Shown here piece by piece: positions 45,460 to 56,525 of a stretch of DNA of 64,000 nucleotides. The stretch lies in NCBI GenBank assembly GCA_030407005.1, contig JAUDYN010000001.1:4340001-4404000 (forward strand). Reading direction: 5' to 3'. How positions within the stretch are numbered: position 1 is the stretch's first letter; every line of letters starts with the position of its first letter. Under the pieces are notes generated by a model. That model was given only the letters and a program-made list of their open reading frames with translations, was not told where the DNA came from and searched no databases. The position numbers were made by a program, and so were the translations under genes. This stretch comes from Desarmillaria ectypa. Lineage: Eukaryota; Basidiomycota; Agaricomycetes; Agaricales; Physalacriaceae.

Positions 45460-46075
45460 GCACATAAAGGACCCATGAATTTCATCAGTATTGATATCAG
45501 CATCCGAACTCCCCGCATCGAAGTGACTAATGGGTCAGTTGGACGTTCTTTTTTCGAGGTAAATAAAACCCTCTTACCGATTCTTCGGCTCGCATGTCTG
45601 ACCTTGTGGAACTCAAACATCACAGTTTGCTCTTGTTCCCTGGGATCGACACTGTCGGTGTCTTGTTGATGGCAGAGAAAAGTCAACGCTTAGCTGGTCA
45701 TCTGAGCAGCGGCAGGCCAACAACCATTCGCCGTCCAACTACATATCCGTGCACTGTCGCCAGCCATAGAAACTCACGGAAATCCAAGGTACGGGGGTGG
45801 TGATGAAGGACTTCTGATCTCACGGGAATACTGCGGATTCAACCACTCATCGGATCGACATACGATGGCTTATATTTCAACCCGTCGGATATCCAAAAGC
45901 TGGATCTCAATGATACGGTTCATACCGTGGACGCTTATCGAGGCCCGTGTAAAGTGTGTATCCGCGCCACATCTTATCTCCCATCTATGAACTTAAATCG
46001 CCGCAGTTATTCTGGTGTATCATTCTCCTTTGAGAATGGCCACAATGGAGGCGTCGTTCCTTACCACGTGCCGTA
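45460..46075 (+). other. Possible decayed coding remnant, unrecognised
   Basis: Plus-strand pieces such as ISIDISIRTPRIEVTNG and GPCKVCIRATSYLPS have protein-like composition and intron-like borders, but no continuous model could be built and no family is recognised. It sits immediately next to an LTR, which may have truncated it. Confidence 0.25.
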
Positions 46076-46334
46076 AGTCCTGGTCCTCGTGGCGGATGTC
46101 GTCCATTCTGATGTGACTTTCAACACCAAGAAAGACGGAATCATTGGAATATCGCAGATAGATAGATAAACATCTCGTGTTCATACACCGCAGCGATGTA
46201 TACCTTTTTAATCTCTCTGTCTTTTCTTCGCTCGCGCAACCCTTCACAAACTTGGTTCCCCCCGCGATATCACATTCGATAGGAAACTGTGACGTCAATT
46301 CCCTTCACCCGGGACGTATGATATAATGTAGCGC

Positions 46335-46538
46335 TTGCGTATCAAGCACCACCGTAAAACGTTTTTCGACAGGACACGACCCTCCCCACGGGATCGCTAC
46401 CATGAGGCGTGTAGGACATGTCAGAAGCGGCAGGGGATAAAGTTGCGCATCTGTTCGCAATGTACGAAGGAGGGTAGGAAGGTGCCCGTTCTGTACTGTG
46501 GAGAGACGTGCCGGAGGGAGGATTGGCAGAGGCATTAA
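46335..46538 (+). pseudogene. MYND zinc-finger fragment
   Basis: Carries CRTC, CSQC, YCGETC and DWQRH in the spacing of a MYND finger (a protein-interaction zinc module), but the frame stops right after the His, so the last Cys ligand is missing. There is no ATG at the open start. The sequence after the stop (AKYAGSQPFG) still looks related to the usual continuation, so this is likely a broken remnant. Confidence 0.55.
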
Positions 46539-46539
46539 G

Positions 46540-47033
46540 CGAAGTATGCGGGGTCGCAGCCTTTCGGAGTTAGTTATTCCGCTACCGCTGACGAGAATGT
46601 GATCAGATTTACCAGGGAATTTTTACCTTGTTTTAATGTGCCAGACCCGGCCAGGTTTAAGATTTCTCTCTTCAATTTTTACTACGCTTTCCGTCGAAAA
46701 TTGGGTTGAACGTGTAATGTCGACTCCTCTGCGCGTAGATAACATAGCATGTATCATGAGTATCTATCTCTGGAGAGACAACTTGTGGAAGTCGACCCAT
46801 TGGTGGCTATGACTGTCATGTTCCCTAAATTTCTTAGCGCGTGAACGCTTCGGCGTGGCCTTGCGGTCTATACAACTTGAGCCACCTTCCACTCTAATGA
46901 AATAGGAAATAAATATCTTATGCCTGTCATTTGCTGCCGCTCCAGCAAACAAAGGATGATCGCCTGTTATGGCACTAGGTGCTGGACTCTGCTAAGGTTC
47001 CTCTAATATATAAGATGAACACAGTTGTAAGGG
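46540..47033. other. Intergenic stretch
   Basis: No gene recognised. It leads into a palindrome at 47034-47071. Confidence 0.3.
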
Positions 47034-47071
47034 ATATGGACGTTCTCTGTATATACAGAGAATGTCCATAT
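47034..47071. repeat. 38-bp near-perfect palindrome
   Basis: The arms ATATGGACGTTCTCTGTAT and its complement meet at a TATA centre with a single mismatched pair. It would form a strong hairpin. It lies about 110 bases beyond the stop of the minus-strand gene at 47184, so it could act as a transcript-end structure or be a relic of a small inverted-repeat element. Confidence 0.85.
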
Positions 47072-47183
47072 GGTGCACACATTGGCTGATAGATATGTAT
47101 ATATGTGCACGTTGCGATACTTCTGGGACGTAGGAACAGGAGGAAGTGGGAGTAGCATGCATGTAAAAAAAAACGATACAGCT

Positions 47184-48000
47184 TCAAACACGTATTTCCC
47201 TCTTTATCTCGCATCCGTGGTCATTCTTTATCTTGGCAGAATCCTTCGAGGAGAACGGTATAGAACCCAAGGAGTCAAGCAATGGACTCAACGAGAAACT
47301 CGCGCCTTCATCTGCCACAACACACAGTGGTAGAGGGACAGATTTAGTAGGCGTTATCGGACCAATCGACCCGAAAGATGTATCGTCGTCCCCCAAATCC
47401 GTGATGAGAGACGCGTCCGAAAAATCGTCATCGTCACCATCAAAGACATCCTTTACACGATGAGATACACCATTCTGAGGGGGCTCATCCTCCGAAGCTA
47501 TGGAGTCGAACAAGGTGAACGATAGAGAATCAACCGAAAATCCAGAATGTGAGGGGACCGGGACCATATCTGCGTTATGAAAACGGGCATTCATGATTTG
47601 CCCAGTCTAATAGGACCAATAAGAATTAAAGCAAAAAGCAAAAGATTTCAAGGCTCACAACAAATGACGTGCAAGCATATAGCGGGATGAATGACACTCG
47701 TACCCCAATTCCGTCAAAAAGGTCTTCAACGACGCCCATGCAGAGGACGCTGTCGATGGTCCAATCGTGAGGAATTTCATACAATATGACAGCGCCCAAA
47801 CCATGATCATCCATCCTGAGGAATCTCCTCCTCCCCCTCATCTCGTCCGAGTGCAGCAAATCCTGGAAAACCGACTCGACGACGACGCGTTTCCAGATCT
47901 CGCCTGCCGGATAGTGAACTGAGCCGTGAATTGTACGACTAGGCGATTTTGAGCTTAAGAGACGGTAAATATTTGCGGACCAGGTGGGAGATGGAGACAT
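47184..48000 (-). CDS. Hypothetical protein, two exons
   Basis: Exons 47704-48000 and 47184-47606 join in frame across a clean GT-AG intron to 239 residues. The N-terminal half (MSPSPTWSANIYRLLSSKSP..., FLRMDDHGLGAVILYEIPHD) has a mixed globular composition. The C-terminal half is acidic and Ser-rich (VFDGDDDDFSDASLITDLGD). A further intron may lie near the end, after SSKDSAK. No domain, signal peptide or membrane segment is recognised. The intact double-exon frame and the acidic pattern support a real gene. Confidence 0.6.
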
Positions 48001-49224
48001 TGTGAGGCTGTGAAAGAGTGTTCACATTCAAGAGGCGATGACCAGAAACGGACGGGACGATCGACGAAGGCGGTATCGGATCGGTCACGTGATGTTTCAC
48101 CTTTGCCTTTCTAAGTCTGTGCCAGCAACGGATGGAGCCTATACACATCCAAGTATAACCACTGATCAAGAACATCAGCTATCTTGTGTTGCCTTTTATT
48201 TATTCTTCATCCGACGATTCCTGTTTCGCTAAAGTGCAGAATATAGTCACCTGGGTGTAATAGTGTGTAAAATTTGGGACCTATGCAAGTGGCATTTTTC
48301 CATGTTCTTCAGTAGTATGCTTACTGCCCCGGCATTTCAGACAGGAACAAGGTGTTGAGTCTGTCATCAAGTACAAGATATAGCACTTATTGGATTCCTT
48401 TGCAGTGCCAGAGAGTATATTACATATTAAAGAGCGAGTTAGCTTTTGGTACAGGACCGAGTATTCCGCCTGTGTCACTATTGACATCCACTATGTTTAA
48501 TGCACGTTGACCATCCCAATATCCCGCCCCTTCTGTCTATCCAGTTCTCTTCGAGTTTTGAGGCAAGAAAAGAAGCTTCGCTTGGGAGCATCCTTGACAC
48601 ACCATCCCTTTCATGAAGCGGCCGGAGATGCAAAAGAGACTTGTCGCTAAAATCTTCTGCGCTTAGCTAGCAAGCCACGAGATATGAGCCCGATCGGTTC
48701 GGGACCGATCTCAGCTCACGACCATATCCCGAGCGGGCCAGGTCTTGCATTACTGCCCACCGAAGCCAAACCCAATCTATCTGTCCATAAATGAGGGCTT
48801 CTTAGCCGTGACTGATATGTTGTACACGTGGTTTTGATTCTCCATCAGAACCTTGAACAAGTTGAAGAATTTGAACGGTGAGATAACAGGTGAAGGGGTT
48901 TGTTAGGTTGAAGTTGGTCTGGGATTCATGGCACAGTATTTCGTACTTGAGCGAAGGTATGTACGCACAGATAATATTAATGACGCTTGTGTAAGCGTTG
49001 ATGACGTTAACTGTTATCCGACGAGCACATGTATTGCATTTGGAAGTCGTTACCTGATCTTTCGGGATTTATTAGATGTAGACGGAGAATCTGTCGCGTA
49101 ATGTGGCTGCATATTTCCATTCTCCTAGCAGGAACCTGCAACGAAATCGAAGAGCACACCCATTTTACCGATAAGGGGGAAGGGAAGATGTCCATTTAAC
49201 GAGCGTGTAAAAATTAAATATTTC
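48001..49224. other. Intergenic region
   Basis: No gene recognised. It should include the promoter of the minus-strand gene ending at 48000 and the 3' flank of the dehydrogenase. Confidence 0.35.
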
Positions 49225-50728
49225 TTAATTACCAAAGTATACCGACTCAACCAGTTTGGTGTTAACCTAAGAACGAGAAATTTGGGTAAATGGGTCAAGA
49301 TATGATATCATAAAACTCACATAGCTCGAGTTGATGTCAGCGACTTTGCTTTCCCCCATCAACTTCATCGTCGTCTCCAACTCCGTTCGGAGCATCCCAA
49401 TCATTCTCGACACACCTTCCTCTCCCCAGATATTAGCAAATATAGGGCTCCGACCCAATCCCACAGCCCTCGCACCAAGTGCCAAAAGTGTGATCACATA
49501 GTTTCCCCTCCTTACTCCTCCATCTGCGTATACCTCCATCTGCTTAAACACCTCCGGGGCATTCCGACGAATATCAAGGAGAATCTCAACCGCAGTGGGC
49601 GCACCATCAAGGTTGCGCCCACCGTGGTTGGACACGTAGATAGCAGGAAAGCCGAGTTCAAGGCAAGCCAATGCATCAGCAGCTGTTTTGATACCCTTAG
49701 GAACGATAGGGAGAGACGTTAGATTCCGTATTTCAGAGAGGGTAGCCAAATCGTAGTTTGTTGCGTGGCCAGACCTGTAGAGTTCTTAGCATTCCCACAA
49801 CCGTGGAAATGGTGCAATAAAACATACTCAGACGTTGCGCCGGTGTATCGCAACAAGCGTGTCCTACATTTTTGTGTTCTAGTTCAGTCCATTGTCTATC
49901 CTGATTCATAATGACTCACCTAATGCCTTTAATTCCATGGTTATCAACGGTTAAAAAGATGGCCTTGTAACCCGCGTCTTCGATGCGCTTAAACTCGTCG
50001 GCCAATCGACTTCTGTTCGACCAAATGTATTCTTGATGGAACATGACCTGACCGTTCAACGCAACATTTGAGATCTCCTCCAGGGACTTTGTGGCAGAGA
50101 TGCTAGGCTATGTATACCATGATACTCAGTGAGTTTATCAGCACTCCAAAAGATAGGAACAAGTTCACTAACGACGTATAAGATCCCTGCCTTTCCTGCA
50201 GCAGTTGCCAGTGACAGTTCGGCAGATTTATTTGCGTTTCCTGCCCTGGCAGCTGGGGCGATGAAAAAAGGAAGGGAAAAATTGTAACCTAGAATAGATG
50301 TTCCGCGGACCATTCAGTAGGTAAACCTACCAACACAGCATGTAAGCCAGACGTACGAAGGGTTAACACCCGAAACGTCCCGAAAGCTATAGCCATTGAG
50401 GCGGACATTTTTCCAGATATTCAAGTTAGCTTGGTATGTGACTTCGTCGAGCGTGGCAGTCCTGTAAGATGCTACCAAGCGATAATGTTAGCGAATTATA
50501 CACGCATGGGAGATAAAGGAGGTCACCATAATAGCTTTTCTCAAGGACATTTTTAGCAGCGATTTGCATATCATTCAGGCTCCACATGTCTTCGAGAGGA
50601 GGAGGTTTCCCATCCACCCAGTCTGTAGTGTCAAGACCTGTATCAGGTAGACCTTCCATATCGATATCGACGGCGAAGGAAAAAAGAAAAAGGTGCGAAA
50701 ACCAGAGATAAAAGAGTGTAGAGATCAT
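49225..50728 (-). CDS. FMN-dependent alpha-hydroxyacid dehydrogenase (flavocytochrome b2 / glycolate oxidase family)
   Basis: These TIM-barrel flavoenzymes oxidise 2-hydroxy acids to 2-oxo acids. From Met 50728 a hydrophobic leader (MISTLFYLWFSHLFLFSFAV) suggests secretion or membrane association. Then DTTDWVDGKPPPLEDMWSLN and ASYRTATLDEVTYQANLNIW lead to the barrel. FMN-binding and catalytic blocks in order: GTSILGYNFSLPFFIAPAAR, ISATKSLEEISNVALNGQVM, YIWSNRSRLADEFKRIEDAG, FLTVDNHGIKGIR, PIVPKGIKTAADALACLELG, AIYVSNHGGRNLDGAP (active-site His and Arg), EVYADGGVRRGNYVITLLAL, ARAVGLGRSPIF. No haem-b5 domain is present. The last exon adds VNTKLVESVYFGN after a short intron. Appears intact. Confidence 0.86.
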
Positions 50729-51202
50729 ACCAGGAAGAATGAAAGACTGGTAGCTTGAGTCAACAGATGAATTTCAAGGCCTTTAAAAGCTTTTTTCAGG
50801 TGGGTCGCCTTGCGACAGATCTGGGCTCCCAAACCTGATGTATACACGGCTTATGAAAGGACATTTTGGTGGATCAGCAATGGTGCCGAGTATCGCCAAT
50901 TAAAATATGACCCTCGCGGGACGTCAAGGAAGAGACGTGAGATAACATCCTGAATCTTAGGGACATGCAGATCCTAGAATCCTTGAAGCGATGGACAAGG
51001 TAACGCATTTGTAAATATGCCTACTACAGGGAAAATATCATTACGTTAAAAGAGTAAGAAATACAAACAAGATACGATACATTACTGCACACGACATGGA
51101 TTAAAAAAACTCCGTGACCGGTCTAGAATTCTGCCGGCTTACTTGCTCGACATGACATAGCCTGTAGTGTCCAGGATCTGCTTCCTGCAGGTTAAGCAAA
51201 GA
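50729..51202. other. Intergenic stretch 5' of the dehydrogenase
   Basis: Promoter side of the minus-strand dehydrogenase. No gene is recognised before the LTR at 51203. Confidence 0.35.
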
Positions 51203-51409
51203 TGTTGTAACTATCGCAAGGGGAGGCTTGCTGAGTAGAGAATACTGAATTCTTAGCTAATAGAGCTCGAGACGAGCTCCTTAAATACTACAGAATGTAT
51301 CTAGAATATTCCGCTAAAGTACCTAATTATATCCTAGTATCGTGCCAAATTTATGCTATCGAATGTTCAGGAATCTTCCGGCACATGCTTCAAGTTGCAA
51401 ATCCCAACA
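51203..51409 (+). mobile_element. Solo LTR (family B)
   Basis: 207 bp, TGTTGTAACTATCG to CCCAACA, the same length as the 41658 element. The flanks (AAAGA and GAGTT) do not match, so the copy may have lost or recombined its target duplication. Confidence 0.8.
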
Positions 51410-52150
51410 GAGTTTGAATATTTTCTGCGTATTTAAGGGGTAAAAATACTTGTATTTTAGTGCAGTGCTTGCAATCTTTACATTTCCTTTGATATGGCTG
51501 CGTATATTGTTAGAACACATACCAACCGAAAAATCTAGACTTTACCTGAAATGATTCTTGGAGCTTCCTGGTCGTTAAGAGGCTTTCTCTCTCCAACTGT
51601 TCGTGAGCCATTCTTGATGCTGCGAGAACTTGAAGTGAATAGAACAGGCGCCGCAACCTTGGAAAGTTTGTGTCAAGAACAATAAGGAATTTGACACAGG
51701 AAACAAGGGGCAAAAAGACCGTTCCTTTTGATATTTTTTGCATACCATCGCGGTGGGGAGGACAGGGGAGGAGTTGAGCCGAGCGGCCTAAGCTTACTCA
51801 GTGAGCCTACGTTGTCGGCCCACCTAGTCACGTCAGTGCCACGCATGCACAGCCATAAATCCCCGATTCTTTCCGAAAGTAGAGAGGAATGGAGAGGGCG
51901 TTGTGGGTCCCTCTGCGACCGTTTGCCCACGATAGACCGTGGGCAGGGACTACATGGTCTTGTTTTATTCTACGCACTTGTGCTTCTGATCCAATATTTA
52001 CCTTCTCTATCCTTCCCAAGATCTGACTGAGAATGTTTAACATTGTGTCTGGTCCGCATACCATGATTTGGCTTTAAAGCCGCAAGGATCTGAGTTATTC
52101 GCAATTTTAGTTCCTAGGTAGGTTTCTTTCTCCCGCTCTCCCTCCCCCTT
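51410..52150. other. Intergenic stretch
   Basis: Short frames only; no domain recognised. Confidence 0.3.
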
Positions 52151-52153
52151 TTC

Positions 52154-52635
52154 TTCCTCATCTGTGTATTATAGAAAATGTCGCAGTTAGGACAAACTAC
52201 TTGCTATTGATCTGTGGTCATATAGCAGTCCAACATGGATCTCATTCTCATGGTTTGTGTTCTTTAACTTTATTTACATTTCAGCCCAGAATATTTATTA
52301 TATGATTTGTTGCTGAGTATTAATTCTACATTTACTGCAGAATTGTTACTTGACGGCTGCTGTCAAGAAAATTCCTACGTATTTTCTTCCTTCCCCCCCC
52401 CCCCCCTTTCCTTTTATTTATCCCTCATCTATGTATTATAGAAAATGTTGCAGTTGGGACTAACTACTCGCTTTGCTTTGTGGTCAGCGTATAAATTCCG
52501 GTATGGATCTCATCCTCACGTTTTGTGTTCTCTGACTTTATTCGCATTCCAGCCCATAACATTTCATACGATCCGTTGATGTAGACTAATACTACATCTA
52601 CTGCACGATTGTTGCTTGATGACTGCTGTCAAGAA
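52154..52635 (+). repeat. Two-unit tandem repeat separated by a poly-C tract
   Basis: Unit 1 (about 52154-52369) and unit 2 (about 52422-52635) share cctcatctgtgtattatag, gaaaatgt.gcagt, atggatctcat, ttcagccca..atatt and ctgctgtcaagaa with scattered substitutions. A run of 14 C (52393-52406) sits between. No coding sequence is recognised. Confidence 0.8.
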
Positions 52636-53048
52636 TGAGTGTCTAACAGAGGAGGGCGGGAAGCTTAATAGTTCCTGATTTATTACACACTATTACGCCC
52701 ATACAGGCAGGTTGGAATAACACCGAGCTATTGTTTTTAGCGTACTAATGAGGACGCAGGGAAGAAATATATTATACACGAGCACTTCCTCACATAAATT
52801 CGGATCTGGAAGCGCGTGCTTCGAGTGGCGATGACGCCCAAGCTGTTGTAGAAAATGCGGAGAATTGCTCTTTATTCGTGTACCATATCATTGGGGAAGG
52901 TACAGTGCGCATTTAGCGTGTGTTCATTCTCATCATCAAGGCCGAATATTCTCCTTTTAAACCTGCGGATATTGACTCCCGATTTCCGAGTCAACTAGCT
53001 ATAAAGGGCCGCTTTATTTGCCGATGTCGTGTATTCCGTGCACCAACC

Positions 53049-55036
53049 ATGTCTGAAGCTCAGGTAGAATTCGATCCTAAGGACATGCGCTTTCGAAGGC
53101 TGGGATCGAGCGGTCTGCGTATACCACTATTCTCGCTTGGTTGATGTACGTTTACAGTTCGTCATCTCGGACGTATGCTGACCAGTGGTATCGATTTCGT
53201 AGGGCTTACACTGGGAGGTACCGTCAAAGGAGACCCCATCAAGGTGTGATTCCTCTCCGTCATTGGAAACTTGTAATTGACGGTGCTTATAAGAATATCA
53301 TCAAAACAGCATTCGATAGCGGGATCAACATGATCGATACTGCAGAAGGGTATGCGAAGGGACAATCAGAGGTGGAGATGTACGCATTCTCCTCGCCCTG
53401 TTGTTTTTCGTAGTAATAGATTATTTTTTATAGTGGACGAGTTGTTAAAGAGCTCTGTATCCGGCGATATAACCTGGTAATCACCACGAAACTCTTCTGG
53501 GGTCTGCGGACGGGGCCGAACGACGGTGGGCTGTTGCGCAAGCAGTAAGTCTTCAGTTACATTCTCCGTTGAGCCGTGGTTTGCTTTTGGCCTTAGTATC
53601 ATCGAAGGGACCCAAGACGCACTTACTCGTCTTCAGATGGACTACGTAGATGTAGTATTTGCTCATAGATGCGACGTTAACGGTGGGAAGAAATTTCGTA
53701 CCTGCAGGCCTTTCTCATTCATACACTCAGTACCGATGGAGGAGATCGTCAGAGCGTTCAACTTTGTCATCGAGAAAGGCTGGGTGTGTAGACTCGATTC
53801 CTTCGGATGCAACTACTTTTATTGGGCTACGTCAGAGTGGTCCGCTCGTGAGATTGAAGAAGCAGATCGTATGATTTTAGAACCAGTTTCCTGGAAATGT
53901 TTTACTAATGCACTATAATTCAGACTGTTGTAAAAGAGTGTGAAATGGAGGTTATGAGTGCAGTGGTAAACTACGAGACTTGACTGTGTGAGAGAGGTGG
54001 GGGAGAATATTAATCTCTATTATTGGTGGGCTGGTCTGCCCGGTATATATATACTACAAGGTGGGTACTTCTAGAATATACTATTATCTACTAGTGTCCA
54101 TGTCTGACTCATTGCTGAGTGAGCAGACAGGCGATCGAGTCAAGCAGAAGGTGCGCGAAGGTTCTCGCGCTTCAACGTTGCTCCGATTGCCGGATTGCCA
54201 TATGCGGCTGAGCGCGTCTTCAACACAGACGTCGCCTCTCATTTGAATATCATCGCCCCCATAGCCGAATAGTTCCAGCATAAGTAAGTTCAAGCCCGTA
54301 TTATTAGTAACCTAGAACCAGAGTTCCTTGGTTCGTAGCATGTTCCACCGCGAGCAACCAGAAAAGGAATATGCGTATGCCTATTCACTCTTATACCATC
54401 AATTCCTCGAATCACAAGAGCTACTCAGACCACTGTACAAGAAATACGGTCTCCGAACGGCTGCGTTTTCGGTTTTTACGAGTGGGATATTGACTGGGAA
54501 AGTATGTTACTTTTTTGTCATAGTAATTTTGTCCTTGATCCCGGTCACTTATATTTAGTACAACGATGGTATCGCTCTAGGTACCCGCCTATCTAACCCT
54601 GAGAATGGACTGGATTATGTGGTCAAGGCTCTGGATACTCCCGAGGGGAAAGAGAAAATACGGAAAGTCCGAGAACTCACCAAGCTCGCTCAGGGGGGTA
54701 AGTACCAGTCCGTTCCATTTTTGAAATACCGAGCCTCAGGCAACGCAGAATTGCAAACGACTCCGGCGGCCCTCGCGCTCGCCTGGGTGGCGCGAAACCC
54801 AAACACGTCGACAGTGATTTTAGGCGCATCGCGCCCTGAGCAGGTGCTGGAGAACTTGAAAGCGCTCGAAGTGCTGCCCAAACTTACGGAAGATATCATG
54901 AGCAGGATCGAAGAGATCCTCGATAATAAGCCTGCGCTGCTGGTGAGTAGTTAATTGTACGCTTTATTATAGTGCACTAACTTGCCGGAAATGATAGCCT
55001 ACGTACGAACGTCCGCCATTAGATAAGAGGCAGTGA
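53049..55036 (+). pseudogene. Aldo-keto reductase (Kv-channel beta-subunit type), nonsense codon and LTR insertion
   Basis: AKRs are NADPH-dependent carbonyl reductases. From MSEAQVEFDPKDMRFRRLG, blocks follow the Kv-beta-like group: GLTLGGTVKGDP, GINMIDTAEGYAKGQSEVE (Asp and Tyr of the tetrad), [12 protein letters not shown] (Lys), [12 protein letters not shown] (His), [75 protein letters not shown], then PTYERPPLDKRQ to 55036. Two lesions are visible: a Gln codon turned TAG in IAE(stop)FQHN at about 54264, and a 300-bp solo LTR (53926-54225) at the end of the preceding intron. A 33-nt intron-like piece (about 53785-53817) lacks an acceptor but reads through in frame. All other junctions are sound, so the loss looks recent. 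Confidence 0.8.
53926..54225 (+). mobile_element. Solo LTR (family C) in the reductase gene
   Basis: 300 bp from TGTTGTAAAAGAG to GCGTCTTCAACA, flanked by a perfect 5-bp duplication CAGAC (53921-53925, 54226-54230). A sister lies at 58440-58743. The TSD covers the CAG of the native splice acceptor. Confidence 0.93.
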
Positions 55037-56525
55037 TTTCCGACGTGAAACCATTGTGGTATATGGCATAAAGTCCCAAATTCGAGGTTCTATCACATTT
55101 CTCGATCACCTTTGCATTTCATGGCAATACCGATGAGTACAACGGTGGAAATTCGTGCCGAACGGCACGGCAGCTGAGCTTGATCTCTTACCGGCCTATC
55201 TTAACCTCGTCTTTTGTCATCGTACTAAAAACTTATGTCCGTGCGAAGGACACAGTGCCCCGATATTTGTCCGAAGGGTATTCATGATACGTTCGTTTGC
55301 GATTGCTCAAAGCTTGTCCTTCCAATTCTCGCATGTTCAACACCGCATGTCTCTTATCACAGCTACTCTGGACTGCGTCTTGGCTTGCTGAGATAGGATG
55401 GCCACTTACTGATTACTGATAGGCGAAACCGCGGTATTTGTTGGGAGATGGTCAGCGATGGATGTTCGTCGGCTTCCTTAGTTGATTCGCGCAACATCTA
55501 GGGACCGTGAAGGCCAATCAAACGTGGGTCTCTTCTGATATTTTAGCGGCGCGCGACTTCCTTCTGACCCCAGTTTTACAGTATGGCCGTTCGTCGGTGT
55601 TCACGTACGGATTTGAACGTATTTGATGATCATTCAGTGGTATGTATAGGCTTTTAAGCCTTACAAGCTTCTGTCTCCTGAGGCTTTGGAAATGGTACAG
55701 GTTGATTATTTCGTCACATTTGTGCATGAGATAAGGGATTTAGGTTAAGGTTATAACAAGGCATTTCGGGATTCAGCCACCATCACATCTACATGAATAG
55801 ATAGGTGCCATGAAGCTCCGAGTCTGCAAAAATTATGAGTCATCCCTGATGCACGCTTGTTCCCTAATGATGGCATCAGCCTTTCAAGCTCCAGACTCGC
55901 TTTTTTCGTCACACCCGTGCAAGATCTTCGGTCATAGGCTCCTTCTTCCCCAGCTGGCTATTTAATAACTCTTCGCACGCATTTTGTAATGCTCCTTAGA
56001 GTAGTCAATACTGGAAGGATATACTTAGATACATAGACACTGAAATCGTTCGTATTCTTTTGGGGGAATATCAAGCCTATCGGTTAACGTTTCTTCAGTT
56101 GTAATTGATTTTCCCGTTCACGGCAATACGATACATATCACTTTCATACACCGGAAAATATCCTTCATCCAAAGACGTTTGTAATCCTGTTGTTTCGATG
56201 GATGATGTGAATTAACAAAATTTGCCTAGGGACAGCTGTAGTCCTTCCCGTCGTCTAGCGTTTACAGGGAAGTTATTCTTTATCCTTCAGATCCAACAGA
56301 TTTGTGGAATCATGACTCCATGATTGCCGTAAATATTGGTCTTCCCTGCAATCAATAGGTCGTTCGAGACGCATACCGATCACACGTGTGCATCGCTGAT
56401 GCAAACCTTCTTTGTAGCGGGCGTTTTAGCCTCTGTCTATTTATACTGGCTTGGAAAGCGCGATGTCAGGTTTGTTTTCTAGTTGCATCGATATTCATAT
56501 TTACTCTCTTACAGGTCTTACAGTA
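55037..56525. other. Intergenic region
   Basis: No gene recognised. It should contain the promoter of the SET-domain gene; no unusual structure was seen. Confidence 0.35.

Noticed and set aside
52393..52406. Poly-C run as an assembly gap marker
   Set aside because: It is short, flanked by unique sequence and lies naturally between two related units.
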